Part shown: in pieces, positions 11,611 through 24,200 of the stretch
How positions within the stretch are numbered: position 1 is the first letter of the stretch
How the letters are laid out: each line of letters begins with the position of its first letter
Source: Gnetum montanum
Taxonomy: Eukaryota; Streptophyta; Gnetopsida; Gnetales; Gnetaceae
NCBI GenBank assembly: GCA_015680685.1
Contig: MNCI01007747.1
Span: 1 to 64,000 of the forward strand
Direction: 5' to 3'
Length of the DNA stretch: 64,000 nucleotides
Notes under the pieces: generated by a model
The model's database searches: none
Seen by the model: only the letters and a program-made list of their open reading frames with translations
Told to the model about the DNA's origin: nothing
Program-made: the position numbers and the translations under genes

Positions 11611-12500
11611 AAACACCCAAAAATCTCCTCCTTTTTGAGATTTCTAGAGCTTACAATGTGAGCTTGAATATGGAAGAACAAATAAATATCATATAGATCC
11701 AAGCATACAAGAATGGTTGAAAAATATAGTAGAAGCAGGTTCAATCTCAAAATCACTACATAGATCCACTTAGCTCATATGAGTACTTTATAATCAAACT
11801 AGTTAAGTTTATATTGACAAGCTCTTAACAACTAAGCATCTAGTCAAGCATAAGAATCATATGACAAATTTAAAAATGAAAAAAATCATCCTAATAACAC
11901 AACTCATAATAATCAACTTCATAACTTAATCAAATAATTAGATATCACATCTAGCTAATCATACACGGATAACTCTCAATCAATCAAGTATTCAAACATG
12001 TATTAAAACTCATAATAATCAAAATAATAACTAAATCAAACAAATGGAGCTAGTTACCACATGTTAGCTGATAACAATTATCACAACTTAGAGAGATCAT
12101 CATAAGATCTGCTTATCAACAAATACACTAATACATATACATCACACATAGTCATTGGAGAAAAGAAATTTCTAATAAGAAAAACATAGAAAAAATTATA
12201 TTATACTTCATATTTTTATCAAAAAAGATGAAAATAGCTCCCTTTGACATTAAGAAAATCAAGCTCAAAACACACACAAAATGATAAACAAACAACTATA
12301 AAGAGATAAACATAAGAGTGTAGTCAAAGTTAAAGTAAAATCATGCATACTCTCCTTGCAATAAAACTCATTAGCTCTTATAAAATTCCTAAACTAATGA
12401 TATAGAAAGGAAGATAATTTACCCTATCTAGATAAAGTCATCACACTTAGCAATGTTCTTAACTATAAAAATATTTATTTATTTAGAGCCCTTGAATATC
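11611..12500. other. Internal 3' non-coding region of the copia element
   Basis: In element orientation this lies between the RNase H and the 3' LTR. It is AT-rich and has no convincing coding frame. Long untranslated stretches before the 3' LTR are usual for Sirevirus-type elements. Confidence 0.4.
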
Positions 12501-13250
12501 AACCCTCTATTCTTTGGATGAAATGTATGATAAAGTTACTATTTGTAACTATACTTGATCTCAAAGAAAATGATATTCAATGTTAATATGCTTAATTTTT
12601 CTTTGAAAATCTAGATTCTTAGAAATAGAAATATTTGCATTATTATCATAATGAATAATTATTGGGTCAAAAAATTCTCTACTAAAAATATTTAATACTT
12701 TTCTCATCTAGAGAATCTATGTGCAATAATGTGAGGTTGTAATATATTCTTATTTAATCAAAGACAAGGTTGCAATGTTTTTCTTCTTACTTAACCATGA
12801 TACTAATTTATTACTAAGAAAGTAACAATTTCCACTGGTGGATTTCTAATCATCTTTGTTTCTTGAACAACTTGTATGAATAATTTCTTGTAGTTCAAAA
12901 ATTTTTCCTTTCAGGTATCATAGCTCATGACTAACTATGCTTTTCAAATATCGTAAAATTCTTATGGCTACAACTATGTGTGATTCTTTTGGTTCTGATT
13001 GATATATAGAAATCAAGCCTCCTATGAAAGATATATCAAGAATGATATTTGTAGCTTAATGTAAGCTTTCCATGATGGATCTATATAGTGTAGCATCAAT
13101 GTTCTTCCCATCTTCATCCTTATAAAGATATATAATTGTACTAAGAGGAGTTGCACTAGTTTTAGCTTCTATCATGTCAAAATGCTTGAGCATCTATTGA
13201 ATATACTTTGTTTAAGAAATAAAGGCTTCATCCCTAAGTTGTTGAATATT
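12500..13250 (-). pseudogene. Ty1/copia RNase H remnant
   Basis: Hand translation of the minus strand in several frames gives the copia C-terminal order: 'KRYIQWMLKHFDMIEAK', then 'SIYQSEPKESHIVVAIRILRYL', 'KSTSGNCYFLSNKLVSWLSK' and, near the end, 'ILWMRKVLNIF'. These are the connection and RNase H segments of plant copia pol. Stops and frameshifts make it inactive. It follows RT in element orientation as expected. The YQSEPKESH and SGNCYFL-type motifs fit Sirevirus or related copia lineages. Confidence 0.8.
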
Positions 13251-13256
13251 TATGCC

Positions 13257-13870
13257 TCACAAATGTGATAGCTCTCCTATCATAGACATCTCAAACATTG
13301 ATTTCATAGTTTTAATGAATTCTTTGCCTAAACTTAATCTTGTTTCTCCAAATATTATGTCATCAATATAAATCCGGGAAACTAAAAACCTTGTATTATT
13401 CTCTTTAATATAAAGAGTATTATCTAGAGGAGCTCTCAAATATCCATTTTCAACTAAATATAAATCAATCTTAGCATACCATATCCTAGGAGTTGTTTTA
13501 TGTCATATAAAGCTTTTTGCAGTTGATAAACATGATTTGGATATTTAGTATTAGTATATCCTTTTGGTTGTTCAATATACACTATCTCTTTTATTTTTTC
13601 ATTCAAAAAATTTGATTTCACATCCATTTGGAAAAGCTTAAATCCTTGCTAAGCTACAAAAGCTAAAAGCAATCTAATAGATTCCAATCTCACAACTAGA
13701 GAAAAAGTACCTTGATAATCATGCTCTTGATCTTACCTTATTCTGAGTTACTTCATCATGATTATTTAATTTATTTGTAAAGATCCACTTAGTCCCTATG
13801 ACATTAGCTCCTTCGGAACATATGAATATCTTCCAAGTATCTTTCGTTATAATCTACTTCATCTCTTCAT
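13257..13870 (-). pseudogene. Ty1/copia reverse transcriptase remnant
   Basis: The frame at 13257-13439 holds the catalytic motif 'RIYIDDIIFG' (usually YVDDIIFG) followed by 'KSMFEMSMIGEL', a strong plant copia RT signature. Further upstream in element orientation (around 13760-13800) the translation gives 'IGTKWIFTNKLNNHDEVT', the start of the copia RT domain. The two aspartates of the YxDD box are present, but frameshifts separate the parts. The protein is not functional. Confidence 0.85.
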
Positions 13871-14239
13871 CCACTACATTATTTCAATCCTTACTTCCAA
13901 GAGCTTCTTTCTTGGTTATAGGAATGAAGAAAGCAAGGTATCATACTAATATGTCATGATTTGTTATTTTAGATCTGTTTCTCCTTGTCCTTTATCTAAG
14001 AGGTGTCTTGAATATATATATTATCAATTTGAACTTTTGTGTTCTTCTCCTTAGGCCATCATCAGGTGTAGTCTCTTGCTTTATTTCTACTTCATTAATA
14101 GAGATTGGTTACTCTTCTTCAATCTCATCAACTTATTCATATGCTAAAGTATCATTATTATTTTCTTCTTCATTTGCATTCATATCTTTGTTACCATCAC
14201 TTTTTGCTTCTTATGTAGTTCATCAATTTTAAGATAATA

Positions 14240-14923
14240 CGTTCCAAAAATATTTTATTTTTTCAAATTTAAGAAATAATAAGCTTTTGAATAACTAGAA
14301 TATCCAATAAATAAACCATCCTCACAATGACTATCAAGCTTGTAAATATTATCTTGATTCTTAATAGAGTAATTACTACCAAAAATTTTAAATTATTGAA
14401 CCTTAGTCATTTTATCATACCACATTTGATGAGTCTTACCATTATTAGCTCTTATCAAACATTTATTGATGATATACACTGTTGTTCTAGCTATTTCATT
14501 CCATAGATACTTTAGTACATTCTCCTCATTTATCATAGATTGAATCATCTCAAGTATAGTTATATTTTTTCTCTATGATACCATTTTGTTTAGGTATTCT
14601 AGCTAATAAGAAGTATCTCTTGATACATGAATCTTAGCAAAGCTCATAAATGCTATTTGAGGTGAACACACCTCAATTTTTAGTTCTAATAGCTTTGATT
14701 TTAAGCCATGTTTTAGTTTCAACCATACTTTTAAATGCCTTAAAACATTTAAATACATCATATTTTTTGACATTCTAGTATAATCATTAACTATAAGAAG
14801 GAAATATTTTTTGCCATCATAATTATCTACATTGAAAGATCCATAGAGATTTATATGTAGTAATTCAATCTTATCTTTATAATGAAAGTTTTGTCTTGAA
14901 GTTAGCTCTAGTTTACTTACCAT
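14240..14923 (-). pseudogene. Ty1/copia integrase remnant
   Basis: In the frame at 14603-14923 I read 'HYKDKIELLHINLYGSFNVD' and 'GKKYFLLIVNDYTR', the start of the copia integrase core; the usual HxDL aspartate is changed (HINL), while the downstream 'VNDYTR' aspartate is kept. After a frame change the lower part gives 'ILEMIQSMINEENVLKYLWN', 'VYIINKCLIRANNGKTHQMW' and 'GYSSYSKAYYFLNLKK', the usual C-terminal integrase sequence of this lineage. It is clearly a pseudogene. Confidence 0.8.
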
Positions 14924-15209
14924 GTTTGCATGTAGAACATACCTCTTCTAGTTAACTTACTTAAGGAATGCCTCTTATGCTTTGAGCTTTGATGAGAGCT
15001 TGGATGTTTCTTGAACTTAAGTATCCTAATCTTTTGTACCATAACCTATTAGTACTAGTCTCAAAAATAAGAGTTAGATATTGTGGCTACTCATTTATGG
15101 AATATAAATTATTTCTAGATCAAGTAACATAACATTTAAAATCGTTTTCTTTATTTTCCAATATACATTTTTAATTCTTAAAAAAAATTGTACAACATTC
15201 AATTAAAAA

Positions 15210-15431
15210 CTATCCTAAGCTTAACAAATTATAATGCAAGCTATTAACAAAATAAACATTATGAACTTTAGGGAAATCATTACGAATTTTAACTGAGCCA
15301 ATACCTCTTACGATATCTTTTACTTTGTTACTAAAGCTTACCTTCACTTCATTGAAGGATTTTAACGTAACAAATTTTGATTTATCATTAGTCATATGTT
15401 GAGAACAATCACTATCGAGAAACCATGTCAC
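15210..15431 (-). pseudogene. Ty1/copia aspartic protease remnant
   Basis: The frame starts 'MTWFLDSDCSQHMTNDKSKF', matching the copia protease motif WYLDSGCSRHMTGD; the catalytic triad DSG has become DSD. It continues through 'RGIGSVKIRNDFPKVHNVYF', ending 'NLLSLG', as in the family. It lies between gag and integrase, the normal order. Confidence 0.85.
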
Positions 15432-15439
15432 TGGGTTGT

Positions 15440-16625
15440 TAGAGCTCTTTAAGGCTAACTAAATAAGAAGAGCTCTTTTGTTAATTGGACTCCAAACTTG
15501 TTGTCTTACTCTAACATTTTTTAAAAAGTGCTTAGTAGAATGGGAATAACACATATTTTGATAATGAAAAAAGTTATTGGTTCTATAATTTCTTGTTTTA
15601 TGACCAAACATTTCACACTTAAAATAATATTCTTGAAAAAACTTAGCTATTAGTCTTAGACCATTCTTGATGATTGGAATTCTTGGGGTAGAAAGAATTT
15701 CCTTAATTTTTTATGAGCCAATGACATGTGATTGTGGAGACTATGCTTGGACTTTTATCTTCTAAGTTGATACTTTTATTAAAGATGGCTTCATTAAGGA
15801 TTCAGACTCATAGCCAAGATTGTTCTTGTCATTGCTTGATCATCCGTTGTTGATGATATGCATGAGTTGTTCCTAGCTACAAGTAAAACTATTGAGAAAA
15901 TTAGATGTGGCTTGATTGGCCTTACCTTTCATTTTCTTCTTTAGCAATAGCACTTCCTCTTTTAGATTTAAATTTTCTTGTTCAAGTAATTCAAGCTTCA
16001 TCTTGTAGATCTAGGTTTCTTACTTCCTTTCTTGTATAAAATTTGTTTAACTTTTCATTAAATTTGGCCACCATATCCAATTGCCTCATTATCCATTCTA
16101 TATCAATGTTATCAGTTTCTTCATATTTAGTTTCAATTGTTTTTGATGAGTTTGGTTCATTTTCAAGTATAGTTGAGCTTGTAGTCTCAGAACTACTAGG
16201 AGTTTCTTATTCATTCTAGTTAGCATATATAATGTTTTGAAAATGATCATCTAAATAATAATCATCAATAATGGATGAAATGAAAATAAGTATTATGTAA
16301 AAACTTTAGAATTATCAATTATTAGATAAACATAAGAAAAATAAGAAAATGAATTTCTTTTCAATATCATCAATTTCTATACTATTTTCTAAATCTTCTA
16401 ACTAGCTTTGTACTTTAGGTAATTAAACTTTTAATTTAACAAGCTTGTATTGAGTTATCTTTGGCCTGAACTTGACCATCTCATTTTTCCAATTCTTCTC
16501 ATTATTCTTATTCTTTGAACATTTTGTAGTCATATAACACATTTCATCATAATAATAATAAGAAAAAGATTTTATTAGCTTCTTACTAGCCTTCATCTTT
16601 TTGAGTCTTCTTATTCTTTATTAGC
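15440..16625 (-). pseudogene. Copia gag C-terminal remnant with broken zinc knuckle
   Basis: Near 15590-15630 the minus strand encodes YFKCEMFGHKTRNY, a CCHC knuckle whose first and last cysteines have become tyrosine. Further into gag (around 15900-16080) the translation is rich in leucine, glutamate and lysine (for example 'EEVLLLKKKMKGK'), suggesting a coiled coil, which is common in Sirevirus gag C-termini. Many stops interrupt it. The GC-rich retroposon at 16640 breaks the region between gag and the primer site. Confidence 0.6.
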
Positions 16626-16639
16626 TAAGCTTTGGGGCG

Positions 16640-17275
16640 AAATTAACTCCGCCATGGCTCCTCACACAAATCTCGAACCTCACAAGCGGCAGGAGCGTAC
16701 GCGGGGGGGCTAGGGGGGGACGCTTCGCATGGACAGCTCACCCACCATGACTTTGCCCAGGGGCGGATCAATCGCATCCAGATCCCGGTGGATGAGAGAC
16801 AGGAGGTTACTGCTGAAAGCAATGACCTCCGGGGGAAACGAACGCCGAACCCACCTCTGCAGGCCTGGAAGAAAAGCACCCCCAACCGCAGAACCGGCAT
16901 TGCCCAAATTATCGAAGAATTCAGACGCCGCAGGGAGGAAGGGCCGGGACAGCCCAGCAAGAATTAAGTCCAGGTTACCGCCCCATGGTGGGTGGCGGCC
17001 GCTGGTTGAAGAAGTGTCAGGGGCAAGGTCTACAGTCTGCGCAGGGTTGGTGGGCAGTCTCTCGTGGGTTGACTGGGCGCCATGGGTGGAATCTCTCTTA
17101 ACGGGAAAATTTGGGTCCTGCAGATTGGGTGGTGCTTTTGGCTGCGGATTGATCTTGGTGGGGTTTTCCTGTCCGGTGGGGCCAGCAGCCCTGGCCCACG
17201 CTGTACCTATGTATAGCTTCTCCTTTTTTTGATAATTAATATAGCCTGACCTTTATCAAAAAAAAAAAAATAAAG
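16640..17275 (+). mobile_element. GC-rich retroposon with poly(A) tail, copy 1
   Basis: This GC-rich block inside the AT-rich copia element ends in a T-rich run, 'ATAGCCTGACCTTTATC' and 12 A residues, like the 3' end of an L1-type LINE or a derivative. Its second half aligns with 36367-36686 (shared AAGAATTCAGA, AGCCCAGCAA, AATTAAGTCCA, TGGCCCACGCTGTAC, TATGTATAGCTTCT). A frame at 16647-16967 stays open without an ATG and includes 'GIAQIIEEFRRRREEGPGQP' before a TAA. Another frame runs to 17232, so the coding frame is unsure. CpGs are well kept, suggesting a younger insertion than its host. I could not find its target duplication. Confidence 0.7.
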
Positions 17276-17391
17276 GATAATGTGAGTCATCAAATCATGG
17301 AGCTCTATTAGATGAGAAGCCTTGATTCTATGCCATGTCTAGGATAAGAAATAGATACAACATAGACTATTAAGTTGAGAGGTGTTGACTA

Positions 17392-17404
17392 GGCTCTCAT
17401 ACCA
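17392..17404 (-). promoter_or_regulatory. Copia primer-binding site (tRNA-iMet type)
   Basis: The minus strand reads TGGTATGAGAGCC, one mismatch from the standard copia primer site TGGTATCAGAGCC. It lies just inside the repeat at 17405-19575, fixing that repeat as the 5' LTR and the element as minus-strand. Confidence 0.85.
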
Positions 17405-19575
17405 ATTATTTTTTCATGGGTGTAGCTAAAGGCACTAAGAGTGGAAGGGGGTGAGAAGGGTAAGGAATGAATCAAAACCTTATAAAATTAAAGCTAATCA
17501 ATGATTAGTATAAAGACTATAGAAAGTTTTAAATTGAAAACTTATTCCAATAAATAAAGTAGCTATGAAAGAAAAATAAATAGATAGAGAGATTTTAAGG
17601 TGACTTAGTAACTAGAATTTTTGGCATACATCCACCATAAGGCTCTCCCGAAATCATAGGAGGTAGAGTAATTTTATTAATCTAAAAAAAATTACAAGGC
17701 TTCCTTTACAATCCTAGACTAAGCATAACTACCAAGCTCAAAGTTACATAAATTTTCCTTTGCAACCCAAGGAAAGAGAAAAATACTCTACCTTATCTCA
17801 ACATTGAGACTCAAGACTTGTCAAGCTTTTTGAGAAAATGAAAATTGAGCTTTCACAAAGAGGAGAGAGAAAGAGAGATTGAGAAGAAGAGAAGAGAAGA
17901 GGAAGGAGAAATTCTAGTTTAAACAAGGGGCCAAAAACCATAATCATAATAACAAATCTAATGAGATTCAATTTATATCCAACAACTTGGTAGCTATTTC
18001 AAGTGTCATTCTTCAAGCCATTACTCATACAATGGAAAAATATGAGAGATAAGAAGTTGTAGATATTGTAGATATGTTGAGAAGAGTAATTGAAGAATAA
18101 GAAGCTATATATGTTACATCTTAACCTACTTTACTACTTTTGGTATGAGTTTTAAGTAAGCATTGAAAGCTTGGCAGAGGAGGAAGCAATCCATCATTTA
18201 ATCTTTGATGTCAACAACCACTACTTTCCTATGAAAATATTTTTAACTTAGCTTACACTAGAAATAATGGCTCGGTTGGCTTCATCCAGGTGCCCTTGTT
18301 ATTTTTAATTATTATGGCTCAACTAACATTTGTAGTAATATAAGCTTTAACTTATTCATATAATGGTTTTCTATATTCTGAGCATTTCTATATTTTTAAG
18401 CTTTTTTTCATAATGTTTTTAAATGGGAAGGGATTTTACTATAAATGTTCTTTCTATCTTATGGTCCATTACCTTATTTTTTTGTTATAGTTGTAGATTA
18501 TAATAGTTTTCTCTTTTCTCCTCTAAATATTATAATGTCTCTTTTATTTTATTTTTTTTGATGTGGCATAACTTTTTTTTATTTTACGTAGCTTGTAGAA
18601 AACTAATATATGATTCTAATGGTTTTAGCTTTGAAAGAGCTATTAAAGTCAACTTATATTACTTGTGATGAGCTTTCCTTCATAGGCAAACATGGTAGTG
18701 AGTTATTTAAAGAGAAAGTTCTAAAGTTTTTTATATATTCATGGATTTTTTATTTTTTAAAGAATAAAATTTCTTGTGCATGTGAAAAAATAAAATATCT
18801 TACATGGAAAAATCATTTTGGGTGAGCTTTGTAGAACCAAAAAATGGTTCTATAGTTCTTTTTAAATGCTTTTTAATCAAGCTAGTGTCTATGGAAGAAA
18901 AGCACTGATATGGTAGAACCATATTTATATTCCTTTGTATAACCAAAAAATGGTTCTACTAGCTAGTTCTATAAGTTGAGCTGGATTAAAATTCTTCTTA
19001 TACACATGCTCTAAAATTTTTAGCTCAGCTCCATTAAATCCTCCAGATGATAATATGAAAATAGAACAAAAAAAAATCTAAGGTAATGAGAAGAAGTTGT
19101 TAAGAGCTTGAACAATTATAGAACTAAACAAATGGTTCTAATAACTAGTTCTATAAGCTGATGTAGTGATTCACTGTTATTCAACACTGGTGCACTTGTA
19201 GAACCAAAAAGCAATCCTAAAGTTGATGCCAAGTTGGATAATAGAAATTATCATATGTGATGTTGAGTTAAATTAATAATTCGAAAGTGTTTATGATGCT
19301 AAGCTAGTGGAACAATTAAGGATAGGCTTTGTAAAACCAAAAATTGGTTCTAAAGCACAATGCCTATACTAGAAGATTACATGGTAGAGAGAAGCCATTA
19401 AAGGCATACGCTCTTATAGAACAAAAAAAAAATAGTTCTACTAGAAAGTTCTACATGCTAATATGGCATAAATAACTTGTATAAACAAAAGTTTTCCTAT
19501 GAAAGACAATACAAAAGCTTGAATTTATGCAAATAGAAGCTCCACTATAATGCTAAACATACAATTAAGCTAAAT
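17405..19575 (-). mobile_element. 5' LTR of the Sirevirus-like copia element
   Basis: Direct repeat of 9520-11610, next to the primer site. Near the primer site it carries a 'CACTAAGAGTGGAAGGGGGT' segment of the kind found at the 3' end of many plant copia LTRs. It contains the same inverted TAGAACC/GGTTCTA modules as the other copy. The LTR 3' end may be at 17417 (CA on the minus strand) with a short spacer to the primer site. The copies are clearly diverged and have indels, so the insertion is old. Confidence 0.75.
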
Positions 19576-21535
19576 ATAAATAGGATTAGGATTATTTTAA
19601 TTGCTAGTAAAAAAAGATAAATCCATGTAAAAGAAATTCAAGATAAAGATACTTTTGCCTCTAATTATTTTAAAGAAGAAGTTGTCAAAAAAAGATAAGA
19701 AAAGAAAAATGAAAAAAAAAAGAAGAAGAAGAAGATTTGATGTAAGAGTTTAAATAGTGATATGTTAGCTTAATGGTATGAGTCTTAATATAAAATCCTC
19801 ATGTGAGAAGTTCAACTCTTCTAGATAATGAAAAATTATGAAAAATCTCTATAAAAAGGAAATTTGAAACTAGTGTGATTTGATGGATCCTAAGGAATAT
19901 ATTAATAACTAAGTAATAGCATATTAGTATTGATATCTTAAAAATATAGCAAGATTATACTAGGGATGATCATTTAGAGTGTTGCCAAGGTGCTTGCTTC
20001 TCATGTTATAAGACATGAATTTATCCTTTGTGTAATCACTCAAAGATTTTAGGTTACTCATCTATAGACTATCCTAACATCCTACTTCATAAGATAAACA
20101 TTGAGACATTAGGTGATGATCCTTTTTATAGTAGGATCATGTCATGGCTTGATGACTTAAAAATATATCTTCTATGAGTAACTACCATTCATAATTTTAA
20201 TTATTACTTTATCATTAACTTAACTTGTAGACACACACACATAGGGATGTATCATTATTAATTAAAGAAGTATTAATAGATGAATGAAAGCCTAACCTCC
20301 TTATTAATGATGATAAATTCTTCCTACTTCTTCTTAGTTTTTGTAGGTAATTTACAATATTATAAAATTTGATGTTAATTAAGCAAATAATCCTTATAAT
20401 AATAATGATGAGAGCAATTAAAAAATTTGTAATGAATAAGTAGCTAAACATATTTATTTTCTAATATCACCAATAAAAAATTATTTTTTCTATTCAAAAA
20501 ATATATCTCATCAAAATACATTTAATGATTTGGCAAAAGAACTAAGAAAAATTTTAACTCTAATAGTGTTTCCAAGGAGGCTTATTGTTTGAAATAGTTT
20601 GATGCAATTGTAGCATAAGATGAGATTAAGAAGATCTAAATAATTTTTTAAAAAAATATAACATGATGAAAGATGTAAATAATTATTCTTAAAGATCTCA
20701 TCTTGAGTTAATTTTTACCTTAACACTTGAGATTTCAAAGTTAGAAAATTTTTACAAGCTAGTGAATTTGTAGAATGAGCTAAATTCTATACTTCTTCAT
20801 GCTTCATTTATAGGATTTAATAGTTGTGATGAAGTCAAATCAATCCTTCGACATACCTTGGTTTGATTTATGTTCAATTATTAAACAAGATCATCTTATT
20901 ATTTGCAAAAACTTTGGAAGTTTGATTTATCTTCCTTTGTAAAAATGTCATTACTTTTCTCGCTATACTTCTAACTAAAAACTTTGTCTTACTTAATAAT
21001 TGAAACTACTGGGTTGTTTATTCCATCTCATCATTTCATCATCTTTAAATCATTATTACTTTTAGATACCTTAACAAACGTAATGGTGCATGTATTTGAA
21101 CTTGCACTTTAAAAATAATGGCACACATCATTGAATTAAACATGAAGGATTTTCAAAATACTATGATTACTTATATTTATAAATCATTTATAAAACATGA
21201 ATTTTCTAATAAGCAAACAAAATTTTGAACAAATAATTTACACATGATAAATCTTTAATATTAGCATAATTTTTATTAAAATATTATGTTGGTTTTATGT
21301 CTTAGGCATACATATAGTCAAATACCTTTAGGTTCTGATCCCAATATGGCTAACACTAAAGTTTGATAAATGTAGGTATAACATAACAACATTCAAACAT
21401 TATGTTATTTGACAATGATTATTTAGCCAAAAGGTTCCTAGCTGAAGTGACATTAGGGATACCTTTACATTGCCTCTAAGGTTATTATGTCAGTAAACCC
21501 TCTAGTTTGATTAGATAGTAGAAGTATACATGTCA
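19576..21535. other. AT-rich region without genes; purine tract and tRNA-like words
   Basis: A purine-only (GAA-rich) tract covers about 19690-19736. Shortly after, TTAGCTTAATGGTATGAG (about 19768) and AGTTCAACTCTT resemble pol III A and B boxes, so a degraded SINE is possible. A second tRNA-like word pair is near 19990-20030. The remainder to 21535 shows no recognisable coding sequence. Confidence 0.3.
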
Positions 21536-21539
21536 TGAG

Positions 21540-21880
21540 TTTTGAAAACAAGCTAAAAAGCATTGGAAAGACCTTCTTTTACTAACTTGTTAGTATCAAA
21601 TCTTGTTTTAAGGGCTTCATACATAGCATGTGCAGTTGGATATTTCTCAAATTTACAAAGGATTTTATCCTGCATGCTAATCAACAACATAATATGAGCA
21701 ACACAATTCCTTTTGAGTTAACTTTGATATGCCCTAGCCTCTTTTCCATGTTAAGGACTTGTAACCTCTATAGGTTCCTCTATGAAATGAAAGAGAGCCT
21801 CTATCACCTCTTGTTCATCAAAGACATATTGGATCTTTCAATGTTAAATGTTATAACTGTCATTATTTAGCCTTTTCTTC
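21540..21880 (-). pseudogene. Possible copia gag fragment
   Basis: On the minus strand around 21560-21690 one frame reads 'KILCKFEKYPTAHAMYEALK' and then 'TRFDTNKLVKEGL', close to the plant copia gag (UBN2-like) pattern 'FEKYPTAYDMWEALKTRF'. The flanks do not extend the match clearly. It could be part of an older copia insertion. Confidence 0.45.
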
Positions 21881-22379
21881 TTACTAAGGTCAGCAAGAAT
21901 TTGTTTAGAGGTCATGACTATATAGAAGATGGTGAAAAAAGAATATAAATATCAACATGCATACATGTACATAAATAGGTTCACCAATGTTGATCCCAAA
22001 TTCAAATACGAAAGGAGGAAGGTTAGTGTTAGGTTAGTAGCTAGTTATAAAACCTTGCTAAATTTAATGGATGAGTTCTTTTTTAGATTTTTCATATGTT
22101 ATGGAATTCTCCAAAAGCAATGTGTAGTAGTCATAGGGCCCCATTGCTATGAAAAATAGAAAAGGGCTTGCTAGGGCATCCTCTAGAAATGAAAAACAAC
22201 ATCATTACTTAGATGTTGTGAAAAGCAGATGAGGGTTCCTACATTAGGAATGGGTGTGGATAAAGAAGCAAGTCTAGCAACAAAAATTTTGAATGGAAAC
22301 CTTGATCATTGGTAGTCTTAATAAAAAAAATCTTTGAAATTACTAATGCCCTAAAAGGATGAAGAATCTACATTACCTA

Positions 22380-24200
22380 CCTCTAAGAAACAAGATGGAA
22401 AGTGGAGAAAGCTAAAGATATAGGCTATGGTTACAAACTCTTCTATTCCTTAAAAGGAACTCACTAAAATAGAGTGAGCATTATTGTTGATCAATTTGTC
22501 AAAGATAATGTGGTGAAATTATATTTCCATTTATGGACATCAAATTTATTCTTGAAAATGAGATCATTAGTATATATGCTTTACAAATTAGCCTAGAAAA
22601 TTTGATCAAGTAGGATTTTTAGGATTCCATGACTCAAGTGCTTTAATAAATTTTCCAGCAAGAAAGCATATTCATTAGAGGATATTTTAATGATCATGTT
22701 GAATCTATGAAAATGAGATATGATAGTATTCATGATGGACAAGAATTTGGAAATGCAATGATATGGAAGATTCATGATTGTACTTTGCAAGTACCTGTGG
22801 TCTTGCAATTGCAAATATTTATTTTAGGAAGAGGATAGAATATTTAATTAGATACAAAAATGATATGGATAAAAAATAAATTAATTATTTCTTACTATGC
22901 AAAGGAGATTGGACCATCTGCAAAGACTATAATGTCATACCCAGAGAATGCGTTGTAACTCAACATCGATTAATGATTATAGATTAAGATATATATATAG
23001 ATTTACAGGTAGCAAGAGAAAAGGGATTAAATACATAAAATGGTGAAATTTGAAAGAATGTAACATTACTTTATTTAAAGAATAATTTCTTCATGGAGGA
23101 ACCTAGAATTAGGATCGCTTTGCAAATTTAATTTAAGGCTAGATGAAAAGTTACATTTGGAATATTGGAAAGAACATTTTGAGTTTTAAAAAAAGAAAAA
23201 AAAACACACATTTTAAAGAAGACATTGTGATAAAATGATTATGTGCAATAAACTATCAAAAATAATAAAAAATGCTAAATTTCAAGTCCTTGAATATCCT
23301 TTATGAGAAATTACAAGTAAAGAAAGAAGAAAAATCTATTTATAAATTGGTAAAAATTAGAAATTAAGAAATGTAAGGACATTGATCATATCAAATACAA
23401 CAAGGAAATAGATGAAATAAATTTAATAAAAGGAAATGAAAATTTTGGATATTTGGAAAATTTATTTTTAAGAATTATTAAATGAAGAATTCCCAGGAGA
23501 AGATATCCAAGAAGAAGAGCCAAATTTTTATTTTGTTAATAAACTTTCCTTCCCTAAGGTAAACATAAACTTATTAAAGATGAAAAATAAAAAAATTGTT
23601 AGACCAAATAACATTCCTATAGAAGCTTGGAAAGCATTAGGAGATACAAGAGTTTCTTAGTTGATAGAATTATTTAACAAAATTTTAAAAGATGGAGAAA
23701 TGCCTAAATATTGAAGAAAAAAATTTATTATTGCAATGTACAAAAATAAAGAAGACATACAAAATTATGCAAACTATAGAGGAATCAAGGTAATGAACCA
23801 TACTATGAACCTTTGGAAGAACATCATAGAGCAACATCTCAAACTTGAATTAATAGTATAAAAAAATCAATTTGCATTTATGCCAAGAAGATATACTATA
23901 TAGGCTATTTTTTAATTACAATAACTAATGGAGGAATTCAAAAAACATAGAAAGAATCTATATATGACCTTTATTGATGTGGAAAAAATATATAATAGAG
24001 TACCTAGAGATATTATTTGGTGGGTCTTATGGATGAAAAGCATTTTTGATAAATATATTAAAGTGATTTGAGACATGTATAAAGGATCTACCACTTTAAT
24101 TAGAACAACTTATGGAATAACATATAATTTTCCAATCATAGTAGGTCTAAATAAAGGGTCTACACTTAGGCTATATGATAAGGCATCCAATGGTATTTTC
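22380..24200 (+). pseudogene. RTE-clade LINE: endonuclease and reverse transcriptase remnant
   Basis: From about 22390 the plus strand encodes an apurinic-type endonuclease in pieces: 'TRWKVEKAKDIGYGYKLFYS', 'IIVDQFVKDNVV', 'FIRGYFNDHV', 'IANIYFRKRIEYLI' and 'VIPRECVVTQHRLMIID'. After a degraded linker the RT begins: 'RPNNIPIEAWKALGD', 'NYRGIKVMNHTMNLWKNIIE', 'NQFAFMPRR', 'MTFIDVEKIYNRVPRDIIWW' and 'DMYKGSTTLIRTTYG', ending 'VGLNKGSTL'. This order and wording match plant RTE-type LINEs. The RT stops before the YxDD box, so the 3' end is missing. Many stops and frameshifts are present. Confidence 0.85.

Noticed and set aside
16640-16967. ORF starting at ATG 16654
   Set aside because: It meets TAG at 16711 after 19 codons; the longer open frames use other phases and lack ATG.
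9295-19575. Intact, active copia element
   Set aside because: Stops, frameshifts, a changed protease triad and diverged LTRs show it is dead.
19768-20030. tRNA gene
   Set aside because: Box-like words are present but no cloverleaf or acceptor stem could be formed by eye; a SINE remnant is more likely.
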